Below the pieces are notes generated by a model. That model had not been told where the DNA came from, ran no database searches, and saw only the letters and a program-made list of their open reading frames with translations. A program made the position numbers and the translations under genes. Positions 49,733-58,753 of a stretch of 64,000 bases of DNA are shown here, in pieces. The stretch comes from Staphylococcus roterodami (GTDB lineage: Bacteria; Bacillota; Bacilli; Staphylococcales; Staphylococcaceae), in the NCBI GenBank assembly GCA_022493055.1, contig CP092781.1:62001-126000 (forward strand), read 5' to 3'. The stretch's first letter is position 1, and each line of letters starts with the position of its first letter.

Positions 49733-51274
49733 ATGAAAAAAATATATAAGTCATTAACTGTCTCTGCAATTGTTGCAACGGTATCATTAAGTGCTTTACC
49801 ACAATCTTTAGCTATAACGCATGCATCGCAATCTACAAAACAACAAACGGTATTGTTTGATCGTTCGCATGGTCAAACGGCAGGTGCAGCAGATTGGGTT
49901 AGTGATGGTGCATTTTCAGATTATGCAGATTCGATGCAAAAGCAAGGTTATGATGTTAAAGCGATAGATGGTCATTCGAACATAACAGAAGCAAGTTTGA
50001 AAAACTCTAAAATATTTGTCATTCCTGAGGCTAACATTCCTTTCAAAGAGTCAGAACAGGCTGCAATCGTCAATTATGTTAAACAGGGTGGTAATGTTGT
50101 CTTTATTTCAGATCACTATAATGCAGATCGAAATTTAAATCGTATTGATTCATCTGAAGCAATGAATGGTTATAGACGCGGTGCTTATGAGGATATGTCG
50201 AAAGGTATGAGTGCAGAGGAAAAAAGTTCTACAGCAATGAAAGGTGTGAAAAGTTCAGATTGGCTATCTACTAACTTTGGTGTACGTTTTCGTTACAATG
50301 CGCTTGGTGATTTAAATACGAGTAATATAGTTACTTCAAAAGAAAGTTTTGGTATTACTGAAGGTGTTAAATCAGTATCCATGCATGCAGGTTCCACATT
50401 AGCCATCACTAATCCTGAAAAAGCTAAAGGTATTGTGTATACACCAGAAAAACTGCCAGCTAAAAGTAAATGGTCACATGCTGTAGATCAAGGTATTTAT
50501 AACGGCGGAGGTAAGGAAGAAGGGGCATATGTTGCAATATCAAAAGTAGGTAAAGGTAAAGCAGCTTTCATCGGGGATTCATCATTAGTAGAAGATAGCT
50601 CACCTAAATATTTAAGAGAAGATACTGGAGAAAAGAAGAAAACATATGATGGATTTAAAGAGCAAGACAATAGCAAATTATTAAATAATATAACAACTTG
50701 GATGTCTAAAGATAATGATGGGAAATCACTTAAGGCGAGTGGTGTAACATTAGATGCTAAGACTAAGTTACTTGATTTTGAAAAGCCAGAAAATTCTACA
50801 GAGCCTGAAAAAGAACCGTGGGCACAACCGCCAAGTGGTTATAAATGGTATGATCCAACAACCTTTAAAGCAGGTAGTTATGGCAGTGAAAAAGGCGCAG
50901 ATCCTCAGCCAAATACACCAGATGATAATACTAAGACAAATCAGAATGGGAAAGTATCATTTGATATTCCACAGGATGTATCTGTAAATGAGTCATTTGA
51001 AATAACGATTCATTTAAAAGGATTTGAAGCGAACCAAACACTTGAGAATCTTAGAGTAGGTATTTACAAAGAAGGTGGACAACAAATTGGACAATTTTCA
51101 AATGGCAATGATGCATTCAGTCCTCCAGGATACAGTACGTTGCCAACAGTTAAAGCTGACGAAAACGGAAATGCTACAATTAAAATTAATGCAAAAGTAC
51201 TCGAGAGTACTGACGGTTCGAAAATTCGTCTGAAACTTGGAGATAAAACCTTGATTACAACAGACTTCAAATAA
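49733..51274 (+). CDS. Secreted protein with class I amidotransferase-like domain and C-terminal Ig-like domain
   Basis: Exported protein of 513 residues with signal peptide 1-33 and no lipobox or LPXTG. Residues about 36-330 resemble ThuA/DUF4350-type GATase1 folds: VLFDRSHGQ at the start, IFVIPEANIPF, GGNVVFISDHYN (about 123-134) and GKAAFIGDSSLVED near 280. A linker with PWAQPPSGYKWYDP follows. The last ~100 residues form a beta-rich domain (VSVNESFEITIHLKG). AAAGGAG precedes the ATG. It is divergent from phnD and 51 bases upstream of a nucleotidase gene. Its function is unknown to me; a role in extracellular substrate processing is only a guess. Confidence 0.7.
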   Translation: MKKIYKSLTVSAIVATVSLSALPQSLAITHASQSTKQQTVLFDRSHGQTAGAADWVSDGAFSDYADSMQKQGYDVKAIDGHSNITEASLKNSKIFVIPEANIPFKESEQAAIVNYVKQGGNVVFISDHYNADRNLNRIDSSEAMNGYRRGAYEDMSKGMSAEEKSSTAMKGVKSSDWLSTNFGVRFRYNALGDLNTSNIVTSKESFGITEGVKSVSMHAGSTLAITNPEKAKGIVYTPEKLPAKSKWSHAVDQGIYNGGGKEEGAYVAISKVGKGKAAFIGDSSLVEDSSPKYLREDTGEKKKTYDGFKEQDNSKLLNNITTWMSKDNDGKSLKASGVTLDAKTKLLDFEKPENSTEPEKEPWAQPPSGYKWYDPTTFKAGSYGSEKGADPQPNTPDDNTKTNQNGKVSFDIPQDVSVNESFEITIHLKGFEANQTLENLRVGIYKEGGQQIGQFSNGNDAFSPPGYSTLPTVKADENGNATIKINAKVLESTDGSKIRLKLGDKTLITTDFK

Positions 51275-51325
51275 ATATATAATAGCAATAAGAAAAGATG
51301 TTTGTGATTTAAGGAGTGGTTGAAG

Positions 51326-52861
51326 ATGTCAAACATAGCATTTTATGTCGTGAGTGACGTGCATGGTTATATTTTTCCAACAGATTTTACGAGTAGAAAT
51401 CAATACAAGCCTATGGGATTGTTATTGGCGAATCATGTTATTGAACAAGACAGAAGGCAGTATGACCAGAGTTTTAAAATAGATAATGGTGATTTCTTGC
51501 AAGGGTCACCATTTTGCAATTACTTAATTGCACGTTGCGGTAGTAGTCAGCCTTTAGTTGATTTTTATAATAGAATGGCATTTGATTTTGGTACGCTTGG
51601 GAATCATGAGTTTAATTATGGATTGCCATACTTAAAAGACACTATACGTAGGCTAAATCATCCAGTTTTGTGCGCTAATATTTATGAAAATGATAATACA
51701 TTAACGGATAAAGGCGTGCACTATTTTCAAGCGGGCAATCAAACAGTTGGTGTAATAGGATTGACGACACAATTTATCCCGCATTGGGAACAACCAGAGC
51801 ATATTCAGTCACTTGCATTTCATAGTGCTTTTGAAACACTTCAACAACATTTACCCGAAATGAAGCGACGTGCTGATATTGTTGTTGTTTGTTATCATGG
51901 TGGCTTTGAAAAAGATTTAGAGAGTGGTAATCCGACTGAAATGCTTACTGGTGAAAATGAAGGCTATGCCATGTTAGAAGCATTTTCACAAGACATTGAT
52001 ATCTTTATTACAGGTCATCAACATCGACAAATTGCTGAAATGTTTCAGCAAACGGCTGTGGTTCAACCTGGTACGAGAGGAACGACTGTAGGGAAAGTTG
52101 TCTTAAGTACTGATGAATATGAAAATGTATCCGTTGAATCATGTGAATTACTAACTATTGAAGACGATTCGACATTTGTTATTGAAGAAGATGACCAACA
52201 TCTAAGAAATCAGTTAGAGGACTGGTTAGATTATGAAATTGCAACATTGCCACATGATATGACGATTGATTATGCATTTAAGGCACGTGTAGCACCGCAT
52301 CCATTTACTAATTTTATGAATTACGCTTTGTTAGAAAAAAGTGGTGCCGATGTTGCCTGTACAGCTTTGTTTGATTCTGCTAGTGGTTTCAAGCAAGTCG
52401 TGACGATTCGAGATGTTATTAACAATTATCCATTTCCAAATACATTTAAAGTTTTAGCTGTTAGTGGTGCCAAACTTAAAGAAGCCATTGAACGATCGGC
52501 TGAATATTTTGACGTGCAAGATGATGAAGTAAGTGTGAGCGCAGACTTCCTTGAACCTAAACCACAACACTTTAATTATGATATATATGGTGGCGTAAGT
52601 TATACCATTCATGTTGGAAGACCGAAAGGAGAACGTGTGAGTGACATGAAGATTCAAGGTCATCCAGTTGATTTAAATAAGACATATACAATTTGTGTGA
52701 ATAATTATCGTGCTGTTGGCGGTGGTCAGTATGATATGTATAGCGACGCACCAGTTGTGAAAGATATTCAAGTTGAAGGCGCACAACTACTTATTGATTT
52801 TTTATCAAATAACAATTTGATGCACATGCCACAAGTTGTTGATTTTAAAGTTGAAAAGTGA
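51326..52861 (+). CDS. Metallophosphoesterase/5'-nucleotidase family protein, cytosolic
   Basis: Calcineurin-like phosphoesterase of 511 residues with the 5'-nucleotidase two-domain layout (UshA-like). The metal-binding motifs are SDVHGYIF (about 10-17), IDNGDFLQG, LGNHEFNYG (about 92-100), VVCYHGGFE and GHQHRQ (about 231-236). The C-terminal 5'-nucleotidase domain shows INNYPFPNTFKVLAVSGAKL and NNYRAVGGGQYDM, the substrate-binding Phe/Tyr region. There is no signal peptide, so it acts in the cytosol on nucleotides, cyclic nucleotides or other phosphate esters. The ATG at 51326 with AAGGAGTGG upstream is used. Confidence 0.85.
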   Translation: MSNIAFYVVSDVHGYIFPTDFTSRNQYKPMGLLLANHVIEQDRRQYDQSFKIDNGDFLQGSPFCNYLIARCGSSQPLVDFYNRMAFDFGTLGNHEFNYGLPYLKDTIRRLNHPVLCANIYENDNTLTDKGVHYFQAGNQTVGVIGLTTQFIPHWEQPEHIQSLAFHSAFETLQQHLPEMKRRADIVVVCYHGGFEKDLESGNPTEMLTGENEGYAMLEAFSQDIDIFITGHQHRQIAEMFQQTAVVQPGTRGTTVGKVVLSTDEYENVSVESCELLTIEDDSTFVIEEDDQHLRNQLEDWLDYEIATLPHDMTIDYAFKARVAPHPFTNFMNYALLEKSGADVACTALFDSASGFKQVVTIRDVINNYPFPNTFKVLAVSGAKLKEAIERSAEYFDVQDDEVSVSADFLEPKPQHFNYDIYGGVSYTIHVGRPKGERVSDMKIQGHPVDLNKTYTICVNNYRAVGGGQYDMYSDAPVVKDIQVEGAQLLIDFLSNNNLMHMPQVVDFKVEK

Positions 52862-52926
52862 CGAATTGTGAAAACTTACTTGGTTTTAATCGGGTGAGTT
52901 TTTTCTTTAAATAAATCACTAATAAA

Positions 52927-53239
52927 TGGCAATACACTTTAAGAAAAATCTTGATTTTGATTCTGTTAAAAAAGATTTTAAAATTGGGCATCATTAAATA
53001 AAAAAGGCTATAAAAGTAAAGAGCCTTTAGACGACGTGATTGAAATGTCACGTCCTGTCAAAATGAATAGTTTATTAAAGTTGTATTTTGATAGAAATAT
53101 ACTGACACCACAAAAATTATTGAATTATTTAAAAGTTGATGAAGTATTTTTGAATCATCTAGCAGGTATTAATTTAAAACTCTTTAAGGATTATGTTAAT
53201 GAAAATAGAGAATATAATATAACGAATCTATATAAATAA
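52927..53239 (+). pseudogene. Remnant of a small gene (possible ImmA/HTH-type C-terminus)
   Basis: A 67-codon open frame (53036-53239) encodes a helical, Lys/Asn/Leu-rich peptide containing LTPQKLLNYLKVDEVFLNHL, which reads like the C-terminal part of a larger protein. Directly upstream lies a 23-codon frame from ATG 52927 (MAIHFKKNLDFDSVKKDF). Neither has a good Shine-Dalgarno. Together they look like a decayed gene between the nucleotidase and adhE. The family suggestion is weak. Confidence 0.35.
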
Positions 53240-53252
53240 GGCACCAATATTT

Positions 53253-53297
53253 AAACCTCGAGCTGAAAAGATCATCATTTCAGTTCAAGGTTTTTTA
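53253..53297 (+). terminator. Terminator upstream of adhE
   Basis: AAACCTCGAGCTGAAA pairs with TTTCAGTTCAAGGTTT using G-U pairs, followed by TTTT. Confidence 0.75.
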
Positions 53298-53578
53298 TGT
53301 GTAACGACTGTTGATAGGTATCTATAAAGTCTTGTAAATGTTGTGTTTTACGCGATATAACAAGCTTTTTAGGCTATTAATGAATATTCAGAATTAAATA
53401 TATAATTATGAATAAATTATGTCATTAGAAAAATTATGTTTTCAAAATCATTCTAAAAACATTGAAATAACAATGATTACAAGAAAACATTTATTTTAAA
53501 ATTTGTTATTTGTTCAAATAATATTCGAAATTAAACTTTTTTGTATAGAATTTTCTTTATATCCTGAGAGACATGTAC

Positions 53579-53584
53579 TATAAT
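53579..53584 (+). promoter_or_regulatory. adhE -10 element
   Basis: Consensus TATAAT; a poor -35 (TTTATA at 53556-53561) lies 17 bases upstream. The Rex palindrome begins two bases after it. Confidence 0.6.
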
Positions 53585-53586
53585 GT

Positions 53587-53604
53587 TTGTGAAATAATTC
53601 ACAA
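53587..53604 (+). promoter_or_regulatory. Rex operator of adhE
   Basis: TTGTGAAATAATTCACAA is an exact match to the Rex consensus TTGTGAAWWWWTTCACAA. It covers the transcription start, so NADH-sensitive repression in air and release under fermentation is expected. Confidence 0.92.
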
Positions 53605-53625
53605 AGTATAAAGGAGTGGTTGTAT

Positions 53626-56235
53626 ATGTTAACTATACCTGAAAAAGAAAATCGTGGATCGAAAGAACAAGAAGTGGCAATTATGATTGATGCTCTAGCT
53701 GACAAAGGGAAAAAAGCATTAGAAGCATTATCTAAAAAGTCACAAGAAGAAATTGATCATATTGTTCATCAAATGAGCTTAGCAGCTGTTGATCAACATA
53801 TGGTACTAGCAAAATTAGCACATGAAGAAACTGGAAGAGGTATATACGAAGATAAAGCAATTAAAAATCTATATGCTTCTGAATATATTTGGAATTCAAT
53901 TAAAGATAATAAAACAGTAGGAATTATTGGTGAAGATAAAGAAAAAGGACTGACATATGTAGCGGAGCCAATTGGTGTCATTTGTGGTGTAACACCTACA
54001 ACGAATCCTACGTCTACAACAATTTTTAAAGCGATGATTGCAATCAAAACAGGTAATCCGATTATTTTTGCATTCCATCCAAGCGCGCAAGAATCATCAA
54101 AACGTGCTGCTGAAGTTATGTTAGAGGCTGCAATCAAAGCAGGTGCGCCGAATGATATCATTCAATGGATTGATGTGCCCTCTATCGAAGCGACAAAACA
54201 ATTAATGAATCACAAAGGAATTGCGTTAGTGTTAGCAACAGGTGGCTCCGGCATGGTTAAATCTGCATATTCAACTGGAAAACCAGCATTAGGTGTAGGA
54301 CCAGGTAACGTACCTTCTTATATTGAAAAAACAGCACACATCAAACGTGCAGTAAACGATATTATTGGTTCAAAAACGTTTGATAATGGTATGATTTGTG
54401 CTTCTGAACAAGTTGTAGTGATTGATAAAGAGATTTATAAAGACGTTACAAATGAATTCAAGGCCCATCAAGCGTACTTTGCTAAAAAAGACGAATTACA
54501 ACGTTTAGAAAATGCAATTATGAATGAAGATAAAACAGGTATTAAGCCAGATATTGTAGGTAAATCTGCAGTCGAAATTGCTGAACTAGCTGGTATTACT
54601 GTCCCCGAAAATACAAAACTTATCATAGCTGAAATTAATGGTGTAGGTGCAGACTATCCATTATCTCGTGAAAAATTATCCCCAGTATTAGCCATAGTAA
54701 AAGCTCAATCAACTAAACAAGCATTTCAAATTTGTGAAGACACATTGCACTTTGGAGGATTAGGACATACAGCTGTTATCCATACAGAAGATGAAACGTT
54801 ACAAAAAGACTTCGGACTTAGAATGAAAGCGTGTCGTGTACTTGTAAATACACCATCAGCAGTTGGAGGTATTGGAGATATGTATAATGAATTGATTCCA
54901 TCATTAACATTAGGTTGTGGTTCTCACGGTAGAAACTCTATTTCACACAATGTAAGTGCAACAGATTTATTAAATATTAAAACGATTGCTAAACGTCGTA
55001 ATAATACACAAATATTCAAGGTCCCTTCTCAAATTTATTTTGAAGAAAATGCAATTATGAGCCTTACAGCGATGGAAAATATTAAAAAAGTTATGATTGT
55101 TTGCGATCCTGGTATGGTCGAATTGGGATATGCGAAAACTGTTGAAAAAGTATTGAATCAACGATCTGAACAACCGCAAATTAAAGTATTTCGTGATGTT
55201 GAACCAAACCCATCAACGAATACTGTCTATAAAGGATTAGAAATGATGGTAGATTACCAACCAGATACAATTATTGCACTTGGTGGTGGTTCTGCAATGG
55301 ATGCTGCCAAAGCAATGTGGATGTTCTTTGAGCACCCAGAAACATCATTCTTTGGTGCAAAGCAAAAGTTCTTAGACATAGGTAAACGTACTTATAAAAT
55401 TGGCATGCCTGAAAATGCAACATTTATTTGTATACCAACGACTTCGGGTACAGGTTCTGAAGTGACACCATTTGCTGTTATTACTGATAGTGAAACGAAT
55501 GTAAAATATCCATTGGCAGATTTTGCATTAACACCTGATGTAGCAATTATTGATCCTCAGTTTGTTATGAGTGTTCCGAAAAGCGTCACAGCAGATACTG
55601 GTATGGATGTTTTAACACATGCGATGGAGTCATATGTGTCAGTTATGGCATCGGATTATACTAGAGGATTGAGTTTACAAGCGATTAAGCTAACGTTCGA
55701 ATATTTAAAATCATCTGTTGAACAAGGTGATAAAGTTTCAAGAGAGAAAATGCATAATGCGTCAACATTAGCGGGAATGGCATTTGCTAATGCATTCTTA
55801 GGTATCGCACACTCAATTGCACATAAAGTTGGTGGGGAATATGGTATTCCACATGGTAGAACAAATGCGATATTGCTTCCACATATTATTCGTTATAATG
55901 CTAAAGATCCACAAAAACATGCGTTATTCCCTAAATATGAATTCTTTAGAGCAGACACAGATTATGCAGATATCGCGAAATTCTTAGGATTAAAAGGAAA
56001 TACGACAGAAGCGCTTGTAGAATCTTTGGCCAAAGCTGTTTATGAATTAGGGAAATCGGTTGGCATTGAAATGAACTTGAAAGCACAAGGTGTTTCTGAA
56101 GAAAAATTAAATAACACTATTGATAGAATGGCAGAGCTCGCATTTGAAGATCAATGTACAACTGCAAACCCTAAAGAGGCGCTCATTAGTGAGATTAAAG
56201 GTATCATTCAAACAGCTTATGATTATGAAGAATAG
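53626..56235 (+). CDS. adhE: Bifunctional acetaldehyde-CoA/alcohol dehydrogenase
   Basis: Fermentative enzyme of 869 residues reducing acetyl-CoA to ethanol with two NADH; it forms cytoplasmic spirosomes in other bacteria. The N-terminal aldehyde dehydrogenase half has the catalytic Cys in GMICASEQ (about residue 246). The C-terminal iron-dependent alcohol dehydrogenase half shows [26 protein letters not shown] and the metal-binding His residues in [12 protein letters not shown] and GIPHGRTNA. The ATG at 53626 follows AAGGAGTGG; a TTG six bases earlier is less likely. Monocistronic and Rex-controlled. Confidence 0.96.
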   Translation: MLTIPEKENRGSKEQEVAIMIDALADKGKKALEALSKKSQEEIDHIVHQMSLAAVDQHMVLAKLAHEETGRGIYEDKAIKNLYASEYIWNSIKDNKTVGIIGEDKEKGLTYVAEPIGVICGVTPTTNPTSTTIFKAMIAIKTGNPIIFAFHPSAQESSKRAAEVMLEAAIKAGAPNDIIQWIDVPSIEATKQLMNHKGIALVLATGGSGMVKSAYSTGKPALGVGPGNVPSYIEKTAHIKRAVNDIIGSKTFDNGMICASEQVVVIDKEIYKDVTNEFKAHQAYFAKKDELQRLENAIMNEDKTGIKPDIVGKSAVEIAELAGITVPENTKLIIAEINGVGADYPLSREKLSPVLAIVKAQSTKQAFQICEDTLHFGGLGHTAVIHTEDETLQKDFGLRMKACRVLVNTPSAVGGIGDMYNELIPSLTLGCGSHGRNSISHNVSATDLLNIKTIAKRRNNTQIFKVPSQIYFEENAIMSLTAMENIKKVMIVCDPGMVELGYAKTVEKVLNQRSEQPQIKVFRDVEPNPSTNTVYKGLEMMVDYQPDTIIALGGGSAMDAAKAMWMFFEHPETSFFGAKQKFLDIGKRTYKIGMPENATFICIPTTSGTGSEVTPFAVITDSETNVKYPLADFALTPDVAIIDPQFVMSVPKSVTADTGMDVLTHAMESYVSVMASDYTRGLSLQAIKLTFEYLKSSVEQGDKVSREKMHNASTLAGMAFANAFLGIAHSIAHKVGGEYGIPHGRTNAILLPHIIRYNAKDPQKHALFPKYEFFRADTDYADIAKFLGLKGNTTEALVESLAKAVYELGKSVGIEMNLKAQGVSEEKLNNTIDRMAELAFEDQCTTANPKEALISEIKGIIQTAYDYEE

Positions 56236-56314
56236 TTTTTCAAGATTGTTCCAAGAATGATAGAGCATACACCTCTGAAATTAAAAGTTTAATCATATAT
56301 CAAACGAAATTATA

Positions 56315-56350
56315 AGTCGGTAATCATAATAGGTTATCGGCTTTTTATTT
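56315..56350 (+). terminator. adhE terminator
   Basis: AGTCGGTAATC pairs with GGTTATCGGCT using G-U pairs, followed by TTTTTATTTTT. Confidence 0.8.
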
Positions 56351-56596
56351 TTTATCATCAAAATATTTGTCAAAATAATCATAAAAAGTTAAAAAATTTA
56401 GATAAAGATTTTCTTAAGATTGGGATTATTTTCACAAAGTATTACACTTTTAGAGTATAATTATTTTTAATTAAATATAAATTTATAAGGAAGAATAATG
56501 AGGAATAACAATAATTAATTGTTTAAATGCATTGTAATATGTCAATAATATATATACAATACCAAGTTTAATGAAAATTTTTAAGGGAGGTAAATA
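56351..56596 (+). promoter_or_regulatory. Capsule operon promoter and leader region
   Basis: TATAAT at 56456-56461 is a candidate -10 with only a weak TTCACA-like -35 (56431-56436). Downstream are a 12-bp palindrome TATAAATTTATA (56476-56487) and arms AACAAT/ATTGTT (56507-56523). The capsule promoter is known to be weak and to be controlled by several global regulators including SigB and MgrA; which of these elements matters is not clear from sequence alone. Confidence 0.5.
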
Positions 56597-57265
56597 ATGG
56601 ATAGTGCATTAGAATTAACAAAAATTAAAGAAGTACTACAGAAAAATTTAAAGATATTAATTATCTTACCACTATTATTTTTAATTATTAGCGCGATTGT
56701 TACGTTTTTTGTCTTATCACCTAAATATCAAGCTAATACACAAATTTTAGTGAATCAAACTAAAGGTGACAATCCTCAGTTTATGGCACAAGAAGTACAA
56801 AGTAATATTCAGCTTGTAAATACGTATAAAGAAATTGTTAAAAGTCCTAGAATTTTAGATGAGGTGTCGAAAGACTTAAATCATAAATACTCACCTTCTA
56901 AATTATCGAATATGTTAACCATTACTAACCAAGAAAATACACAAATTATTAACATCCAAGTTAAAAGTGGTAATAAACAGGATTCTGAAAAAATTGCGAA
57001 TAGTTTCGCTAAAGTAACAAGTAAACAAATTCCAAAGATTATGAGTGTAGATAACGTATCAATTTTATCTAAAGCGAATGGTACTGCAGTGAAAGTTGCG
57101 CCAAAAACTATTATGAATCTAATTGGTGCCTTCTTCTTAGGATTAGTTATCGCATTGATATATGTATTCTTCAAAGTTATTTTCGACAAACGAATTAAGG
57201 ATGAGAAAGACGCAGAGAAAGAATTGGGATTACCTGTATTAGGTTCAATTCAAAAATTTAATTAA
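56597..57265 (+). CDS. capA: Capsule chain-length/kinase activator CapA (Wzz domain)
   Basis: Membrane protein of 222 residues, the polysaccharide co-polymerase and transmembrane activator of the tyrosine kinase CapB. Two helices flank an extracellular Wzz domain: about residues 18-39 (ILIILPLLFLIISAIVTFFV) and about 175-196. The cytoplasmic C-terminus (RIKDEKDAEKELGLPVLGSI) would contact CapB. AAGGGAGG precedes the ATG. It is the first gene of the capsule operon, and capB follows after 15 bases. Confidence 0.95.
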   Translation: MDSALELTKIKEVLQKNLKILIILPLLFLIISAIVTFFVLSPKYQANTQILVNQTKGDNPQFMAQEVQSNIQLVNTYKEIVKSPRILDEVSKDLNHKYSPSKLSNMLTITNQENTQIINIQVKSGNKQDSEKIANSFAKVTSKQIPKIMSVDNVSILSKANGTAVKVAPKTIMNLIGAFFLGLVIALIYVFFKVIFDKRIKDEKDAEKELGLPVLGSIQKFN

Positions 57266-57280
57266 GGATGGTTGCTACTT

Positions 57281-57967
57281 ATGTCAAAAAAGGAAAATAC
57301 GACAACTACACTGTTTGTGTATGAAAAACCGAAATCTACAATTAGTGAAAAGTTTCGTGGTATACGTTCAAACATCATGTTTTCAAAAGCAAATGGTGAA
57401 GTAAAGCGCTTGTTGGTTACTTCTGAAAAACCAGGTGCAGGTAAAAGTACAGTAGTATCAAATGTAGCGATTACGTATGCACAAGCAGATTATAAAACAT
57501 TAGTTATCGATGGTGATATGCGTAAGCCAACTCAAAACTATATTTTTAATGAACAAAATAATAATGGATTATCAAGTTTAATTATTGGTAGAACTTCAAT
57601 GTCAGAAGCAATTACATCGACAGAAATTGACAATTTAGATTTGTTAACAGCTGGTCCCGTACCTCCTAATCCATCAGAACTAATAGCTTCTGAAAGGTTT
57701 AAAGAATTAGTTGATCTTTTAAATGAACGTTATGACATTATTATCGTTGATACACCACCAGTTAATACTGTAACTGATGCACAACTATATGCACGTGCCA
57801 TTAAAGATAGCTTGTTAGTTATTGATAGTGAAAAAAATGATAAAAATGAAGTTAAAAAAGCAAAAGCACTCATGGAAAAGGCAGGCAGTAACATTTTAGG
57901 TGTCATTTTAAACAAGACCAAGGTAGATAAATCTTCTAGTTATTATCACTATTATGGAGATGAATAA
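57281..57967 (+). CDS. capB: Capsule tyrosine kinase CapB
   Basis: Cytoplasmic BY-kinase of 228 residues. Walker A SEKPGAGKSTVVSN (about 47-60), Walker A' VIDGDMRKPT (about 77-86) and Walker B IIIVDTPP (about 152-159) are clear, and the C-terminus SSSYYHYYGDE holds the autophosphorylated tyrosine cluster. It is activated by CapA and controls capsule precursor enzymes and chain assembly. The ATG at 57281 with AAGGATGG upstream is used. capC starts two bases after its stop. Confidence 0.95.
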   Translation: MSKKENTTTTLFVYEKPKSTISEKFRGIRSNIMFSKANGEVKRLLVTSEKPGAGKSTVVSNVAITYAQADYKTLVIDGDMRKPTQNYIFNEQNNNGLSSLIIGRTSMSEAITSTEIDNLDLLTAGPVPPNPSELIASERFKELVDLLNERYDIIIVDTPPVNTVTDAQLYARAIKDSLLVIDSEKNDKNEVKKAKALMEKAGSNILGVILNKTKVDKSSSYYHYYGDE

Positions 57968-57969
57968 AT

Positions 57970-58734
57970 ATGATTGATATTCATAATCATATATTGCCTG
58001 ACATCGATGACGGACCTAAAAATGGAGCTGACATGCTAGAGCTTTTAAAGCAAGCAACAACTCAAGGTATTACAGAAATAATCGTAACACCACATCACTT
58101 ACACCCACGATATAATACTCCAATAGAAAAAGTGAAATCATGTTTAAACCATATTCAAAACTTAGCTGAAGTTCAAAAACTAAACCTAAAGTTTTATTAT
58201 GGTCAGGAAATAAGAATTACTGATCAAATCCTTAAAGACATTGATCATAAAAATATTACTGGTATTAATGATTCACGCTATTTACTTATAGAATTCCCAT
58301 CAAATGAAGTTCCACATTATACTGATCAATTATTTTTCGAGTTACAAAGTAAAGGATTTATACCTATCATTGCACACCCAGAGCGTAATAAGGCAATCAC
58401 TCAAGACCTTGATATTCTTTACGATCTAATTAATAAAGGTGCATTAAGCCAAATTACAACATCATCTCTTATGGGGATTTCAGGTAAAAAAATTAGAAAA
58501 TTGGCAATACAAATGATTGAAAATAATCTGACCCATTTCATAGGATCAGATGCGCATAACACAGAAATAAGACCATTCTTAATGAATGATTTATTTAAAG
58601 ATAAAAAATTACGGCAATATCATGATGATATGAACGGATTTATCAGTAATGCGAAGTTAGTTGTTAATAATAAAAAAATTCCTAAACGAATGCCACAACA
58701 AGATTATAAACAGAAAAGATGGTTTGGGTTATAA
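57970..58734 (+). CDS. capC: Capsule tyrosine phosphatase CapC
   Basis: Mn-dependent PHP-family protein-tyrosine phosphatase of 254 residues (YwqE/CpsB type) that dephosphorylates CapB. Metal motifs DIHNHILPDIDDGP (about 3-16), TPHHLHPRY, IAHPERN (about 135-141) and GSDAHNTEIRP (about 194-204) are complete. It sits two bases after capB and 19 bases before capD. Confidence 0.95.
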   Translation: MIDIHNHILPDIDDGPKNGADMLELLKQATTQGITEIIVTPHHLHPRYNTPIEKVKSCLNHIQNLAEVQKLNLKFYYGQEIRITDQILKDIDHKNITGINDSRYLLIEFPSNEVPHYTDQLFFELQSKGFIPIIAHPERNKAITQDLDILYDLINKGALSQITTSSLMGISGKKIRKLAIQMIENNLTHFIGSDAHNTEIRPFLMNDLFKDKKLRQYHDDMNGFISNAKLVVNNKKIPKRMPQQDYKQKRWFGL

Positions 58735-58753
58735 ACAGCAAATGAGGGGTTTT

